Positions 8,709-16,355 are shown, numbered from the stretch's first letter. The stretch: DNA of 61,870 bases from Rhodovulum imhoffii (GCF_003046545.1 NZ_QAAA01000014.1:1-61870); one strand, 5' to 3'. A program made the numbers and translations. The notes: a model not told the origin generated them from the letters alone.

Positions 8709-9899
8709 TCATCCGCGTTGTTCGACCGCGACGCCAGGCGTCTCCAGCGCGGCCAAGGCAACGAGGCAGGCCAGCGTCAGCAGCGCGGCCACCGCAAAGA
8801 GCACCGGCATGCCCGCGACCGAGAGGATCGCCGCGCCGAGCGCCGCTCCGAGGCCGATCGCCCCGTTGAACAGCGCCACGTAAATCGCTGAGGCCGGGAG
8901 GGCATCCTTGCCCGCGTCCTTCAGGATCCAGGTCTGGAGGCCGACGAGGATGATCGCCACCGCGCCGCCCCAGGCAGAGAGGCACAGGCCCGCCAGCACC
9001 GGAGTCCCTGACGTCACCGGCAGCGTCAGCATCCCGAGCGCCACGGACGAGACGGTCAGCGCCCCCATCAACAACGTCTTCAGGTGACGGTCGATCAGCG
9101 CCCCGCAAAGCACGTTGGCCAGAAGACCCGCACCTCCGAAGACGAACAGCAACAAGGCAATCGTCGTCGGACCCACAGCGAGCTGTGTCGCGAGATACGG
9201 CTCGACGAATGTGAAGGCCATGAAATGCGCCATGATCGACAGAATGGTGACCGCAAAGATCGGCACAAAGCGCCCGTCGCGGGCGATCCGCCCCAGTGTC
9301 GCCGCAGAGATCCCCGGCTGTCCCGGCAGGTCCGGCACGCTGCCCCGCAAGGTCACGGCCACCAGCGCGGCCAGCGCCGCCACCGCGAGGAAGGCCGTCT
9401 GCCATCCCGCCAATCCGCCGATGAAACTTGCGGCCGGGATGCCCAGCACGCTCGCCGCAGAGACCCCGCCAAAGATGATCGAGGTGGCGAGACCTACCTT
9501 TTCGGGCGGCACGATCTGCGCCCCCAGCGTGCCGATCATCGCCCAGAAGGCCCCGTGCGCCAAGGCGCCCGCGAGCCGCGCCGCCATAAGCATTCCGAAG
9601 CTGTTCGCGAGGCCCGAGATCAGCGCCGACAGCGCCAGTAGCGCCATGAGGCTGACCAGAAGGGGACGCCTGCGCATCCCGCTAAGCAATGTTACCGAAG
9701 CCAAAGCTGCTGCGGCGCCGATCCAGGCGTAGAGCGTGACGGCGAGGGCCACGGTGGCTTCGCTCTGGCCAAGCTCTGCGCCGATGGGCGAAAGAAGGCC
9801 CACAGGGGCGAGTTCCGTGGTGACAATGGCGAAACTGCCGACGCCGAGCGCCGAAACAGCCAACCACTGCCGCCACGTCGAAGGGACGTGTTCGGTCAT
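8709..9899 (-). CDS. MFS efflux transporter (DHA1-like)
   Basis: A 396-residue inner-membrane protein with about 12 predicted hydrophobic helices belonging to the major facilitator superfamily. The N-terminal half carries the GFAIVTTELAPVGLL-like opening and the RMAG.AHGAFWA motif-C region typical of DHA1 drug/sugar efflux pumps (SotB/AraJ type). The start is the ATG at 9897-9899 with an AAGGAA ribosome site; a longer frame upstream to 9959 overlaps the CMD gene and is not needed. It is the last gene of the minus-strand set AKR-CMD-MFS facing the LysR regulator. The substrate is unknown, but export of a small product made by the neighbouring genes is conceivable. Confidence 0.85.
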   Translation of the reverse strand: MTEHVPSTWRQWLAVSALGVGSFAIVTTELAPVGLLSPIGAELGQSEATVALAVTLYAWIGAAAALASVTLLSGMRRRPLLVSLMALLALSALISGLANSFGMLMAARLAGALAHGAFWAMIGTLGAQIVPPEKVGLATSIIFGGVSAASVLGIPAASFIGGLAGWQTAFLAVAALAALVAVTLRGSVPDLPGQPGISAATLGRIARDGRFVPIFAVTILSIMAHFMAFTFVEPYLATQLAVGPTTIALLLFVFGGAGLLANVLCGALIDRHLKTLLMGALTVSSVALGMLTLPVTSGTPVLAGLCLSAWGGAVAIILVGLQTWILKDAGKDALPASAIYVALFNGAIGLGAALGAAILSVAGMPVLFAVAALLTLACLVALAALETPGVAVEQRG

Positions 9900-9942
9900 A
9901 GTGTCATTCCTTTTGATAAAGTTCGATGGAGCGACGCGGCGG

Positions 9943-10323
9943 TCAGTCCACCGCGGCAAAGGCCTTCTTGGCCGAGGTGATCGCGTTCATGCAGGCCGGA
10001 ACCCCGGCATAGACCGCCACTTGAAGGACGATCTCGACGATCTCCTCTCGGGTGACGCCGGTGTTCATCGCGGCGCGCATGTGGAAATCGAGCTGCCCCG
10101 GCGCGGTGCCCATGGCGGCCAACATGGCCACCGTCAGCATCTCGCGCGTCTTCAGGTCGATCCCGTCGCGCCCGACGACGTCGGCAAAGGACCAGCCCAG
10201 CACCAGTTCGGCGGTGTCGGGGTGAAAGGCGTCGAGGTTGGCGCGCACCTTGTTCGGTGCGCCGGCCTCGAGTTGCGCCAACAGATCCATTGCTGTCGGC
10301 AGAGCGTCGGCAGAGCGGCTCAT
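9943..10323 (-). CDS. Carboxymuconolactone decarboxylase (CMD) family protein
   Basis: This 126-residue all-helical protein matches the CMD/AhpD-like fold family, with the conserved core segments LKTREMLTVAMLAAMG, QLDFHMRAAMNTGVTREEIVEIVLQ and AVYAGVPACMNAI. The CxxC redox pair of AhpD is absent, so a peroxidase role is unlikely. It resembles gamma-carboxymuconolactone decarboxylase-like proteins of unknown substrate. Its ATG overlaps the stop of the aldo/keto reductase (TGA/ATG around 10320-10323), so the two are translationally coupled. Confidence 0.85.
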   Translation of the reverse strand: MSRSADALPTAMDLLAQLEAGAPNKVRANLDAFHPDTAELVLGWSFADVVGRDGIDLKTREMLTVAMLAAMGTAPGQLDFHMRAAMNTGVTREEIVEIVLQVAVYAGVPACMNAITSAKKAFAAVD

Positions 10324-11303
10324 GCGTTCACCCCCTTCATGCCTTCCGCCGTGTAGCGCGCGCCCGCGACGGGCAGCGCCTCGATCAGCGATTCCAGCCG
10401 GGAGACGTCAGCCGCGTCCAGCCGTACCTGCACCGCGCCGACGTTGTCGCGCAGGTACTCCAACCGCTTTGTGCCGGGAATGGGGACGATGTCATCGCCC
10501 TTGGACAGCAGCCAGGCCAGCGACAACTGCGCCGGGGTGCAGCCCTTCTCGGCGGCCATCTTGGCCACGGCTCCGGCGATGCGGCGATTGGTGGTGAGCG
10601 CCTCGTCCTGAAAACGCGGCAGGCTGGCGCGGAAGTCGCCTTCCTTGAAAGCCGCCTCCTCCTGGAAGCTGCCGGTCAGGAACCCGCGTCCCAGCGGCGA
10701 ATAAGGCACGAAGCCCACGCCGAGCGCCCGGCAGGTCGGCAGGATGTCGGCCTCAACGTGACGCGACCAGAGCGAATATTCCGTCTGCACGGCAGCGACC
10801 GGGTGCACCGCATGAGCGCGCTTCAGCGTCTCGGCGCTGACCTCGCACAGGCCGATGCGGGCGATCTTGCCCGCGCGCACCAGGTTCGCAAGACCTTCCA
10901 TCGTCTCTTCGATGGCGCGATCCTGCTCGATGCGGTGCACGTAATAAAGGTCGATCTGCTCGCGCCCGAGCCGTTTCAGCGACGCCTCGCAGGCGCGGCG
11001 GGCGTAGTCGGGCGAGTTGTCTAGGCGGCGCTTGTATTCGCCGGGGTTACGGACAATGCCGAACTTGGTGGCGACCTTCACGTCCGCGCCGCTGTCCGCC
11101 AGGAAGCGGCCAAGCAGGCTTTCGTTGTGATGCGGGCCGTACATGTCGGCCGTATCAAAGAAGTCTACGCCCAGGTCGACCGCTTCGGACAGGACCTTCA
11201 TCGCACTGTCATCGTCGCGCGGACCGTAGAATTCGGACATGCCCATGCAGCCCAAACCAATGGCCGAGACCTCGAATCCGGGGCTTAGTGTGCGGCGTTC
11301 CAT
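10320..11303 (-). CDS. Aldo/keto reductase (AKR, YakC/AKR13-like)
   Basis: A 327-residue (alpha/beta)8-barrel NADPH-dependent oxidoreductase. The catalytic tetrad is visible: D50, Y55 (DTADMYG), K80 (ATKFG) and H123 (YYVHR). The C-terminal cofactor-binding stretch IPGTKRLEYLRDN is present. The ATG at 11303 has a strong GAGGAGGA ribosome site at 11311-11318. It is the first gene of the AKR-CMD-MFS set, divergent from the LysR gene, and its promoter overlaps a duplicated dyad element. The substrate is unknown, but reductases of this type act on aldehydes and ketones. Confidence 0.9.
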   Translation of the reverse strand: MERRTLSPGFEVSAIGLGCMGMSEFYGPRDDDSAMKVLSEAVDLGVDFFDTADMYGPHHNESLLGRFLADSGADVKVATKFGIVRNPGEYKRRLDNSPDYARRACEASLKRLGREQIDLYYVHRIEQDRAIEETMEGLANLVRAGKIARIGLCEVSAETLKRAHAVHPVAAVQTEYSLWSRHVEADILPTCRALGVGFVPYSPLGRGFLTGSFQEEAAFKEGDFRASLPRFQDEALTTNRRIAGAVAKMAAEKGCTPAQLSLAWLLSKGDDIVPIPGTKRLEYLRDNVGAVQVRLDAADVSRLESLIEALPVAGARYTAEGMKGVNA

Positions 11304-11315
11304 GGTGTTCTCCTC

Positions 11316-11345
11316 CTCTTATGAGTGTCTTACTCTTATGAGTGT
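11316..11345. promoter_or_regulatory. Duplicated dyad operator between AKR and LysR genes
   Basis: CTCTTATGAGTGT occurs twice, at 11316-11328 and 11333-11345, a 17-base offset. The second copy contains the dyad ACTC-TTAT-GAGT (11332-11343); the first copy has three of four matching bases in that arm. The pair lies immediately upstream of the AKR ribosome site, so a bound regulator would block AKR expression. It fits an operator for the divergent LysR protein. Confidence 0.5.
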
Positions 11346-12335
11346 TTTAATCCCCTTGCGGGTGCAGCATCACCATGGCAGGCTCTGCACGGTAAGGATG
11401 TAGTAAAGAGTGGCGAAGGGATTTTCAAAATCGGAAAGCTCAATGACAAGCGGCTGATCTGGGACGATGCCAAGGCGTTCCTTGCCGTCGCCCGCGCGGG
11501 CACGCTCAGCGCTGCGGCAGAGCAGATGGGGGTCGGCATTGCCACGCTGTCGCGGCGGGTGGAACGGCTGGAAGAGGCGCTCGGCGCCCCGCTCTTCGTC
11601 CGGCAGCAATCGGGCTACCAGATGACCGAGGACGGTACCGCGCTGGTGCCCGCAGCCGAGGCGATGGAGGCTGCGGCCTACGCCATGCGGGCCGGATGCG
11701 ACGACCGGATTACGATCTCCGGCACGGTCCGGCTGGCCACGGCGGAGAACCTTGCGACGGCCCTGATCCTGCCCGCCCTGCCCGCGCTGCGTCAGGCTCA
11801 TCCGGCGTTGACGGTGGAGATCGTGACCGACATCGCTACGGTGAACCTGCACCGGCGGGATGCGGATCTGGCCTTGCGAATGGTCCGGCCCGAGCGTGGA
11901 AACGTTATCCTTCAAAGACTTGGCGTGCTGGGCTATGGGCTCTACGGCAGCCGCGACTACCTCGAAGCCCACACCGCCGCGCCGGATGCCGCCGGATACG
12001 ACACGCATGATTTCGTCGGATGGGGCGAGGCGCAGGGACATCTCGGCCCCGCGCAATGGGTGGAACGCATATTACAAGGCCGCGCCCCCGCGGTCACCAC
12101 GACGTCGCTGTCGACACAGATCGCCGCCGTGCGCGCCGGGCTGGGCCTCGCCGCTCTGCCGCATTTCCTCGCACGCGAGGCGGGGCTGACCTGCATCGAC
12201 GGTGACCTCGGACTCGACCAGGCGATCTACCTCGTGGTGCAGTCGGACCTGGCCCAGGCGGCACGGGTCGAGGTGGTGGCGCATTTCCTTCGCAATTTGG
12301 TTCAGGGCAACAAGGACATGCTGAGTGGCGGCTGA
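11325..12335 (+). CDS. LysR-family transcriptional regulator
   Basis: The protein has an N-terminal LysR HTH (WDDAKAFLAVARAGTLSAAAEQMGVGIATLSRRVERLEEALGAPLF) followed by a substrate-binding domain to the C-terminus (about 300 residues in all). The only canonical in-frame start is a GTG at 11325, which lies inside the operator repeat and adds about 40 residues with no family resemblance. No ATG, GTG or TTG occurs in frame between there and the HTH, so the true start is uncertain (non-standard codon, or an altered start). It controls, by position, the divergent AKR-CMD-MFS genes and possibly the AfsA-like operon 137 bases downstream. Confidence 0.85.
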   Translation: MSYSYECFNPLAGAASPWQALHGKDVVKSGEGIFKIGKLNDKRLIWDDAKAFLAVARAGTLSAAAEQMGVGIATLSRRVERLEEALGAPLFVRQQSGYQMTEDGTALVPAAEAMEAAAYAMRAGCDDRITISGTVRLATAENLATALILPALPALRQAHPALTVEIVTDIATVNLHRRDADLALRMVRPERGNVILQRLGVLGYGLYGSRDYLEAHTAAPDAAGYDTHDFVGWGEAQGHLGPAQWVERILQGRAPAVTTTSLSTQIAAVRAGLGLAALPHFLAREAGLTCIDGDLGLDQAIYLVVQSDLAQAARVEVVAHFLRNLVQGNKDMLSGG

Positions 12336-12355
12336 TACCGCCGCCGCCACAGCTT

Positions 12356-12372
12356 CCATTTTCGGAAAATGG
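12356..12372. promoter_or_regulatory. Palindrome upstream of the AfsA-like operon
   Basis: CCATTTTC-G-GAAAATGG is a perfect 8-1-8 inverted repeat, 21 bases after the LysR stop and 100 bases before the operon's first ATG. It has no downstream T-tract, so it reads better as a protein-binding site than a terminator. A second, looser dyad (TGCGCT-N9-AGCGCA, 12425-12445) lies between it and the ribosome site. Confidence 0.4.
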
Positions 12373-12471
12373 CTTCTGCCAAACAGCCAAAGATTTCGGT
12401 TTTGAGATCTCGTTAAGGTGAATTTGCGCTCTTTGTTGCAGCGCAGAAACATAACTTAAAGGAGATTACTC

Positions 12472-13083
12472 ATGCCGACATCGACCCTTCTGCTTTCCCG
12501 TTTCCCGGTCAAGCCGGGCTTTGCCACCAAGATGATCGAGGCGCTCGGCGAAAGCGCCGACACCCAGGTTCTGGCTTCCATGGAGGCTGACGAGGTGCTC
12601 CAACTGCGGGCTCTTCCCGACACGCTGACCCTGGCCGAAACCGAGGCGTTGCTCTCGCCCGAGGCCGGCCAGTTCGCTCCGTACCTTGCCGGGGACGTCC
12701 GCCGCGAGCTGCTCAGCTATGTCGAAGCGCCCAAGCCCTGCGCAGGCGTCCTGCCCGACACCCCCTACATCCAGCTGCGCCATGTCGAGGTGAAGCCCGA
12801 ACAGCAGGCGGCCTATCGCACATGGCGCGACGAAACGATCTTTGAAGTGGTGCGCGGGCACGACGCGGCCGAGGTCTTTCTCGCCTACCACTCCGTCATC
12901 AGCAGCCAGCCGGGCGTGATGTTCGTGGCTGGCTTCTCCAGCGCGCCGGAGGACTACACCTCCGCCTTCACCTCCGAGCACTACGCCGAAATCGTGCGCC
13001 AGGCGGGGGACACCTACATCACCGGCGGCACCGACGGCCTCTACACCAAGATTTACTGCACCCCGACCGCCCTGGCTGCCTAA
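12472..13083 (+). CDS. Unrecognised protein with ABM-like repeats, AfsA operon
   Basis: A 203-residue soluble protein with no signal peptide. Two halves (about 1-95 and 100-195) each look like a dimeric alpha/beta-barrel (ABM/NIPSNAP-like) unit. The second half, with YIQLRHVEVKPEQQAAYRTWR and PGVMFVAGFSS, has the strand-helix-strand pattern of that fold. This assignment is structural guesswork and no catalytic residues can be named. The start is clear (AAAGGAG nine bases before the ATG). It is the first gene of a plus-strand operon with AfsA-like, unknown, tautomerase and HAD genes. A chaperone, cyclase-like or monooxygenase-like role in small-molecule biosynthesis is possible but unproven. 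Confidence 0.7.
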   Translation: MPTSTLLLSRFPVKPGFATKMIEALGESADTQVLASMEADEVLQLRALPDTLTLAETEALLSPEAGQFAPYLAGDVRRELLSYVEAPKPCAGVLPDTPYIQLRHVEVKPEQQAAYRTWRDETIFEVVRGHDAAEVFLAYHSVISSQPGVMFVAGFSSAPEDYTSAFTSEHYAEIVRQAGDTYITGGTDGLYTKIYCTPTALAA

Positions 13084-13114
13084 CCCATCGTCCCCGACAC
13101 AAGGAACTCCTCCC

Positions 13115-13900
13115 ATGAACGTACACGCAAACGACACCGTCATGCCTGCGACCTTCATCATCGTGGCCGACAAGTTCGCCGATTTCGCGATCAACGCGCA
13201 GACCATCACGCTCAGCCAGCTCAAGGCGCTGATGGCGCTGCCGACGCACCTCTTGCAGGATCGCAACCGGCTGCTGCCGGGCCAGGGCCTGTCCGATGAT
13301 GATTGCAGCGAGATCGTCACCCTGGTCGAGAATTCCCGCGGCCATGAGGACCGCTGGGACATCACCGGCCTGAAGGCACTGCCCTCCCGGGCCGAGGCCA
13401 AGCTGTCGCACAAGCGCAAGCCCTGCAACACGCTGATCGGCACCCCGCGCACCGACGGTCTGGACCAGTACCGGATCGATCTGTGCATCGACGAAGCCTG
13501 CGAGATGATGGACGACCACCAGACCGGGCAGCACGTGCAGGGCATGGTGCTGGTCGAAGCCGCCCGCCAGGCGTTTCTGGCGGTGACGGAGAAGTTTTTC
13601 CTGCAAGGGATGAACCACAAAAGCTACTTTGTCATCAACGACATGCAGACCCGGTTCCTGGGCTTCGTCTTCCCGCTGGCGGCGCACATGATTTACCGGA
13701 TCGTCGACAAGGACATCAATCTGCGCCGGCAGAAATTCCAGGTCGAGATCGACTTGGTGCAGGGCAGCGAGGTCCGGGCCAGCACCCGCTTCGGCTTCAC
13801 CGCCTATCCAGAGGAGGTGATCTCAGCCAAGGAGGCGGAGCTGGCGATGGTCGCCACGGCGCAGGTCCTCAAGACGGTTCAGCCGCAACACGTGGCATGA
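13115..13900 (+). CDS. AfsA-like hot-dog protein (gamma-butyrolactone synthase family)
   Basis: This 261-residue protein resembles AfsA, which in Streptomyces condenses a beta-ketoacyl thioester with dihydroxyacetone phosphate, the first step of A-factor-type gamma-butyrolactone signal synthesis. The diagnostic first hot-dog helix is seen at about residues 134-153 (DHQTG..VQGMVLVEAARQA). Before it comes the R/H-rich stretch AKLSHKRKPCNTLIG. A second hot-dog-like half (about 175-255) has LGFVFPLAAHMIYRIV and EVRASTRFGFTAY. Length is slightly under the Streptomyces proteins (about 300). The ribosome site is AAGGAA. It is followed by a phosphatase gene, as expected if a phosphorylated butenolide intermediate must be dephosphorylated. 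The family is best known from Actinobacteria; its product here is unknown. Confidence 0.75.
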   Translation: MNVHANDTVMPATFIIVADKFADFAINAQTITLSQLKALMALPTHLLQDRNRLLPGQGLSDDDCSEIVTLVENSRGHEDRWDITGLKALPSRAEAKLSHKRKPCNTLIGTPRTDGLDQYRIDLCIDEACEMMDDHQTGQHVQGMVLVEAARQAFLAVTEKFFLQGMNHKSYFVINDMQTRFLGFVFPLAAHMIYRIVDKDINLRRQKFQVEIDLVQGSEVRASTRFGFTAYPEEVISAKEAELAMVATAQVLKTVQPQHVA

Positions 13901-13972
13901 AGCCCAAGGCCGTCCGGCAGGCGCAAGCAGCCCGCCGGGCGGGGTTCCTCCCCTGACCAAAGGAAACATCCC

Positions 13973-14812
13973 ATGCAGACGACACTCGACCTGAGCCTCA
14001 CGACACAGGGGCCGCTTTATCCGCCGAGCGAGGTCATGGACCAAGACGGCAATTTCATCGTTATCGGTGCGCTGAACCGCGATGACGGCGCAGGCGGCGT
14101 GCGGACCGACTGGGGCGGAGCCATCGTGAAGCCGGACAGCGCCCTGCCCGATTTTGGCGCCCGTGCGCCCTATGACATTTTGCGCGAATTTGGCCCGGAA
14201 ATTCCCGAGGACATCGCAGACAGCGTGCTGCACACCCTGCCCCTGCCCCTGCCCTGCACCAACTACCCGATGCTCTTTGCGCCGGATCAATACCCACAGG
14301 CCAATTCCGAGAGCCGGCCCTCCTACCCATTCCACGACACGCCGATCCCCGATGCACTGCCGGAACACGGGCGGGCACGGACGACCCCGATCCGGCTGCG
14401 GGAGTGGGCCACCGCGCGCGGGCAGGTCACCGTGACCGTCACCGAAGATCAACGTGCCGCAGATTTCGACTGCACCTTCGCCGGGCTGCTTCCCGGGTCG
14501 CTCTATACGATCATGACGCTGCGTGCCCATGACCTCGACCCCGACGGTCCGACACGGCCCGGCCCCTTGGGCATTCCGAATGTCTTCGTGACCGACGCCG
14601 AGGGCCGCGCGACCTTTCATGCGCGACTGCCCGATCCCTTTCCGGATCCGGCCCGCCCGGGGGCGAACCGCGTCATCAACATCGTCGTGCTGTGGATGAG
14701 CTACCAGCAGAGCCACGGCGGCGCCATCGGCCGCTACGGCCTTGGCGGTGACATCCACGCCCAACTGAAACTGCGCGGCCCGTCCTTTGACGACCTGCGC
14801 ACCATTTCCTGA
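13973..14812 (+). CDS. Unrecognised beta-sandwich-like protein, AfsA operon
   Basis: This 279-residue protein is rich in proline and predicted beta strands, with no signal peptide or membrane helix. The C-terminal half (about 140-275) reads like a Greek-key sandwich, with FAGLLPGSLYTIMTLR, GIPNVFVTDAEGRATFHARL, VINIVVLWMSYQQSHGGAIG and GGDIHAQLKLRG. That half resembles the layout of Cu/Zn-SOD-like or CHRD-like domains, though the metal ligands cannot be assigned. I do not recognise a family. The ribosome site is AAAGGAAAC. Its place between AfsA-like and tautomerase genes suggests a part in the same pathway. Confidence 0.7.
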   Translation: MQTTLDLSLTTQGPLYPPSEVMDQDGNFIVIGALNRDDGAGGVRTDWGGAIVKPDSALPDFGARAPYDILREFGPEIPEDIADSVLHTLPLPLPCTNYPMLFAPDQYPQANSESRPSYPFHDTPIPDALPEHGRARTTPIRLREWATARGQVTVTVTEDQRAADFDCTFAGLLPGSLYTIMTLRAHDLDPDGPTRPGPLGIPNVFVTDAEGRATFHARLPDPFPDPARPGANRVINIVVLWMSYQQSHGGAIGRYGLGGDIHAQLKLRGPSFDDLRTIS

Positions 14813-14833
14813 ACCTTCTGAAAGGACACGAAC

Positions 14834-15091
14834 ATGCCCGTTGTACAGATTGCGACCTTCGCCATGGACGACCAGCAAAAAGCCGAGGAACTACTCACCG
14901 AGATGACCGCCACGATGCATCGTGTGACCGGCATCCCGCTCGACAAGATCAGCGTCTACCTGACCGAGATCCAGCCCGCCCGCTGGGCCGACGCCGGGGT
15001 CGTGGGATCGGATCCGGACTTCCGCACCGCCAGCCGACGTATGGACTACGACACGCCTTCGGAGACCGAAAAAGCTCGGAGGACGGCGTAA
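14834..15091 (+). CDS. 4-oxalocrotonate tautomerase-like protein
   Basis: An 85-residue protein starting MPVVQIATF, so after Met removal it has the N-terminal proline that serves as catalytic base in tautomerases (4-OT, CaaD, MIF superfamily). The EELLTEMTATMHRVTGIPLDKISVYLTEIQPARWADAGV stretch gives the expected strand-helix-strand core and the common xxIxPxxWxxAG segment. Such enzymes move double bonds between keto and enol or alpha,beta and beta,gamma positions, which would suit a butenolide or enol-lactone product. The ribosome site is GAAAGGA. Its TAA overlaps the HAD ATG by one base, so the two are coupled. Confidence 0.8.
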   Translation: MPVVQIATFAMDDQQKAEELLTEMTATMHRVTGIPLDKISVYLTEIQPARWADAGVVGSDPDFRTASRRMDYDTPSETEKARRTA

Positions 15092-15750
15092 TGGCCTATG
15101 CCTTTTTCGACGTGGACGACACGCTGATCCGCACCAAGAGCATGTTCGCCTTCTTCCGCTTCTGGGCGGAGGACTGGCAGCAGGACCCGGCCCTGCTGCG
15201 GCGCTTCGAGGAACACTTCCGGCTGGCCCGGGCGCGAGGCGTGCCGCGCGAGCAGCTCAACCGCGACTACTATCGCTTTTTGGCGGGGGTGGAACTGGAC
15301 CGGCTGGAGGCCGCCGGACGCCAATGGGCCCGAGGCGTGATCGGCGAGGCGCTGTTCTTTCCAGCCGCCGTAGCACAGCTGCGCGCCCGGATGCGGCAGG
15401 CGATCGACCCGGTCTTCGTCTCCGGTTCCTTCGAGCCGGTACTGCGCCCCATCGCGGAGCACCTGGGCGTGCGCCACATCCTGTGCACGCGGCTGGACGT
15501 CCGGCTGGACAACTGCCTGACCGGCGAGATCGGCAGGCCCCAGACCATCGGCCAGGGCAAGGCGGAAGCCATCGCGCAGTTCCTGTCGACGCGCCGCGCC
15601 CGGGCTTCGGACTGCTGGGCCTACGGCGACGATATCTCCGACGTGCCGATGTTGGAAAGCGTGGGCCACCCGGTTGCGGTCGGGCAGGACGCGGCGCTTT
15701 GTGGCAAGGCCCAGAACATGGGATGGGCGCAGCTGCCGCTCACAGCGTGA
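15091..15750 (+). CDS. HAD-IB phosphatase (SerB-like), AfsA operon
   Basis: A 219-residue haloacid dehalogenase superfamily hydrolase. All four motifs are visible: FFDVDDTL with nucleophile D7 and acid D9, the VSGSFEP serine (motif II), GQGKAEAI lysine (motif III) and YGDDISDVPML (motif IV). The helical cap between motifs I and II is of the C1 SerB-like kind. In gamma-butyrolactone synthesis a phosphate left from dihydroxyacetone phosphate has to be removed, and this enzyme would fit. That is inference from context. It could instead be a general phosphatase. The gene is the last of the operon. Confidence 0.85.
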   Translation: MAYAFFDVDDTLIRTKSMFAFFRFWAEDWQQDPALLRRFEEHFRLARARGVPREQLNRDYYRFLAGVELDRLEAAGRQWARGVIGEALFFPAAVAQLRARMRQAIDPVFVSGSFEPVLRPIAEHLGVRHILCTRLDVRLDNCLTGEIGRPQTIGQGKAEAIAQFLSTRRARASDCWAYGDDISDVPMLESVGHPVAVGQDAALCGKAQNMGWAQLPLTA

Positions 15751-16109
15751 TCTCGCCAAGGCGTGGTCCTGCGACCGGGGCCGCGCGTCACGCGGGGAAT
15801 GGGTCGTCTGCTCGGTCCTGCAGGCGATGGATCGGGATGCGCAGATGGCACAGCTAGAGGCGATCCGGCAAGAGTTCGCCGCGCGCGATACCCTCGGCGG
15901 CATGCACCAGATCGCGAGGCTTGCGGGGCACCGCGAGGCGAAAACGACCTTTGAAACCTAGACCATTCTGATTAGTGAATTGAGAGGCTATCAACATGTT
16001 TTCTGACGAAAAAGGTCATTTTTGTTTCTGAGCCAAATTAGACCAGCGTGTTTTCAAAGAGTTGCGCGCGGTCAAAAGGACAAGTCGGGTGACTCTCGAC
16101 ATCAAATGC
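15751..16109. other. Junction region with an unrecognised reading-frame remnant
   Basis: On the plus strand a coding-like frame without its own start, about 15760-15961, ends with AIRQEFAARDTLGGMHQIARLAGHREAKTTFET. It is probably the C-terminal stump of a gene lost at the junction, and I cannot name it. Base composition changes here from the GC-rich AfsA segment to an AT-richer stretch (15960-16110) with no recognisable gene. Confidence 0.4.
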
Positions 16110-16355
16110 TTAGCAAGTGTTGTTCCGGGCCTCGTTCACGCCCGGTCCGGATTTGATCCGGATTATTCGGCTTTTCGGCGGCGGTTTCGTGAGTCTCTTC
16201 TGTAGCTCGCCAAAATTTTTTTCAGTGTGTGACACGGAAAGTTGCAGCAGCGCGTTTTTCTGTTCCTGAGTGATTTGGCGAGCGTTAGCGGCCTGTTTAA
16301 CGCCCCGTTCAATCCCACTTGAAATTCGAGATTTAAAGCTCGGATCGGCTGCCAC
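16110..16355 (-). CDS. Small basic hypothetical protein after Dam gene
   Basis: An 81-residue frame starting GTG at 16355 and overlapping the end of the Dam methylase gene by 23 bases. The part KSRISSGIERGVKQAANARQITQEQKNALLQLSV looks helical and protein-like, and the end is basic. No family is recognised. The lysine/glutamine-rich codon use differs from the neighbouring prophage genes. It may be the tail of another gene fused to dam by deletion. Two hairpins lie in its 3' part (CCGGGC-N9-GCCCGG at 16125-16145 and TCCGGAT-ttg-ATCCGGA at 16146-16162). Confidence 0.3.
   Translation of the reverse strand: MAADPSFKSRISSGIERGVKQAANARQITQEQKNALLQLSVSHTEKNFGELQKRLTKPPPKSRIIRIKSGPGVNEARNNTC

Noticed and set aside
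12466-13620. 384-residue open frame on the minus strand
   Set aside because: Antisense to the first gene of the operon and the AfsA-like gene. It contains only low-complexity stretches typical of reverse-complement frames.
13901-13972. Possible terminator or REP-like hairpin (CCCGCC/GGCGGG near 13930)
   Set aside because: Short stem with a very small loop inside an operon and immediately before a ribosome site; it could be chance in GC-rich DNA.
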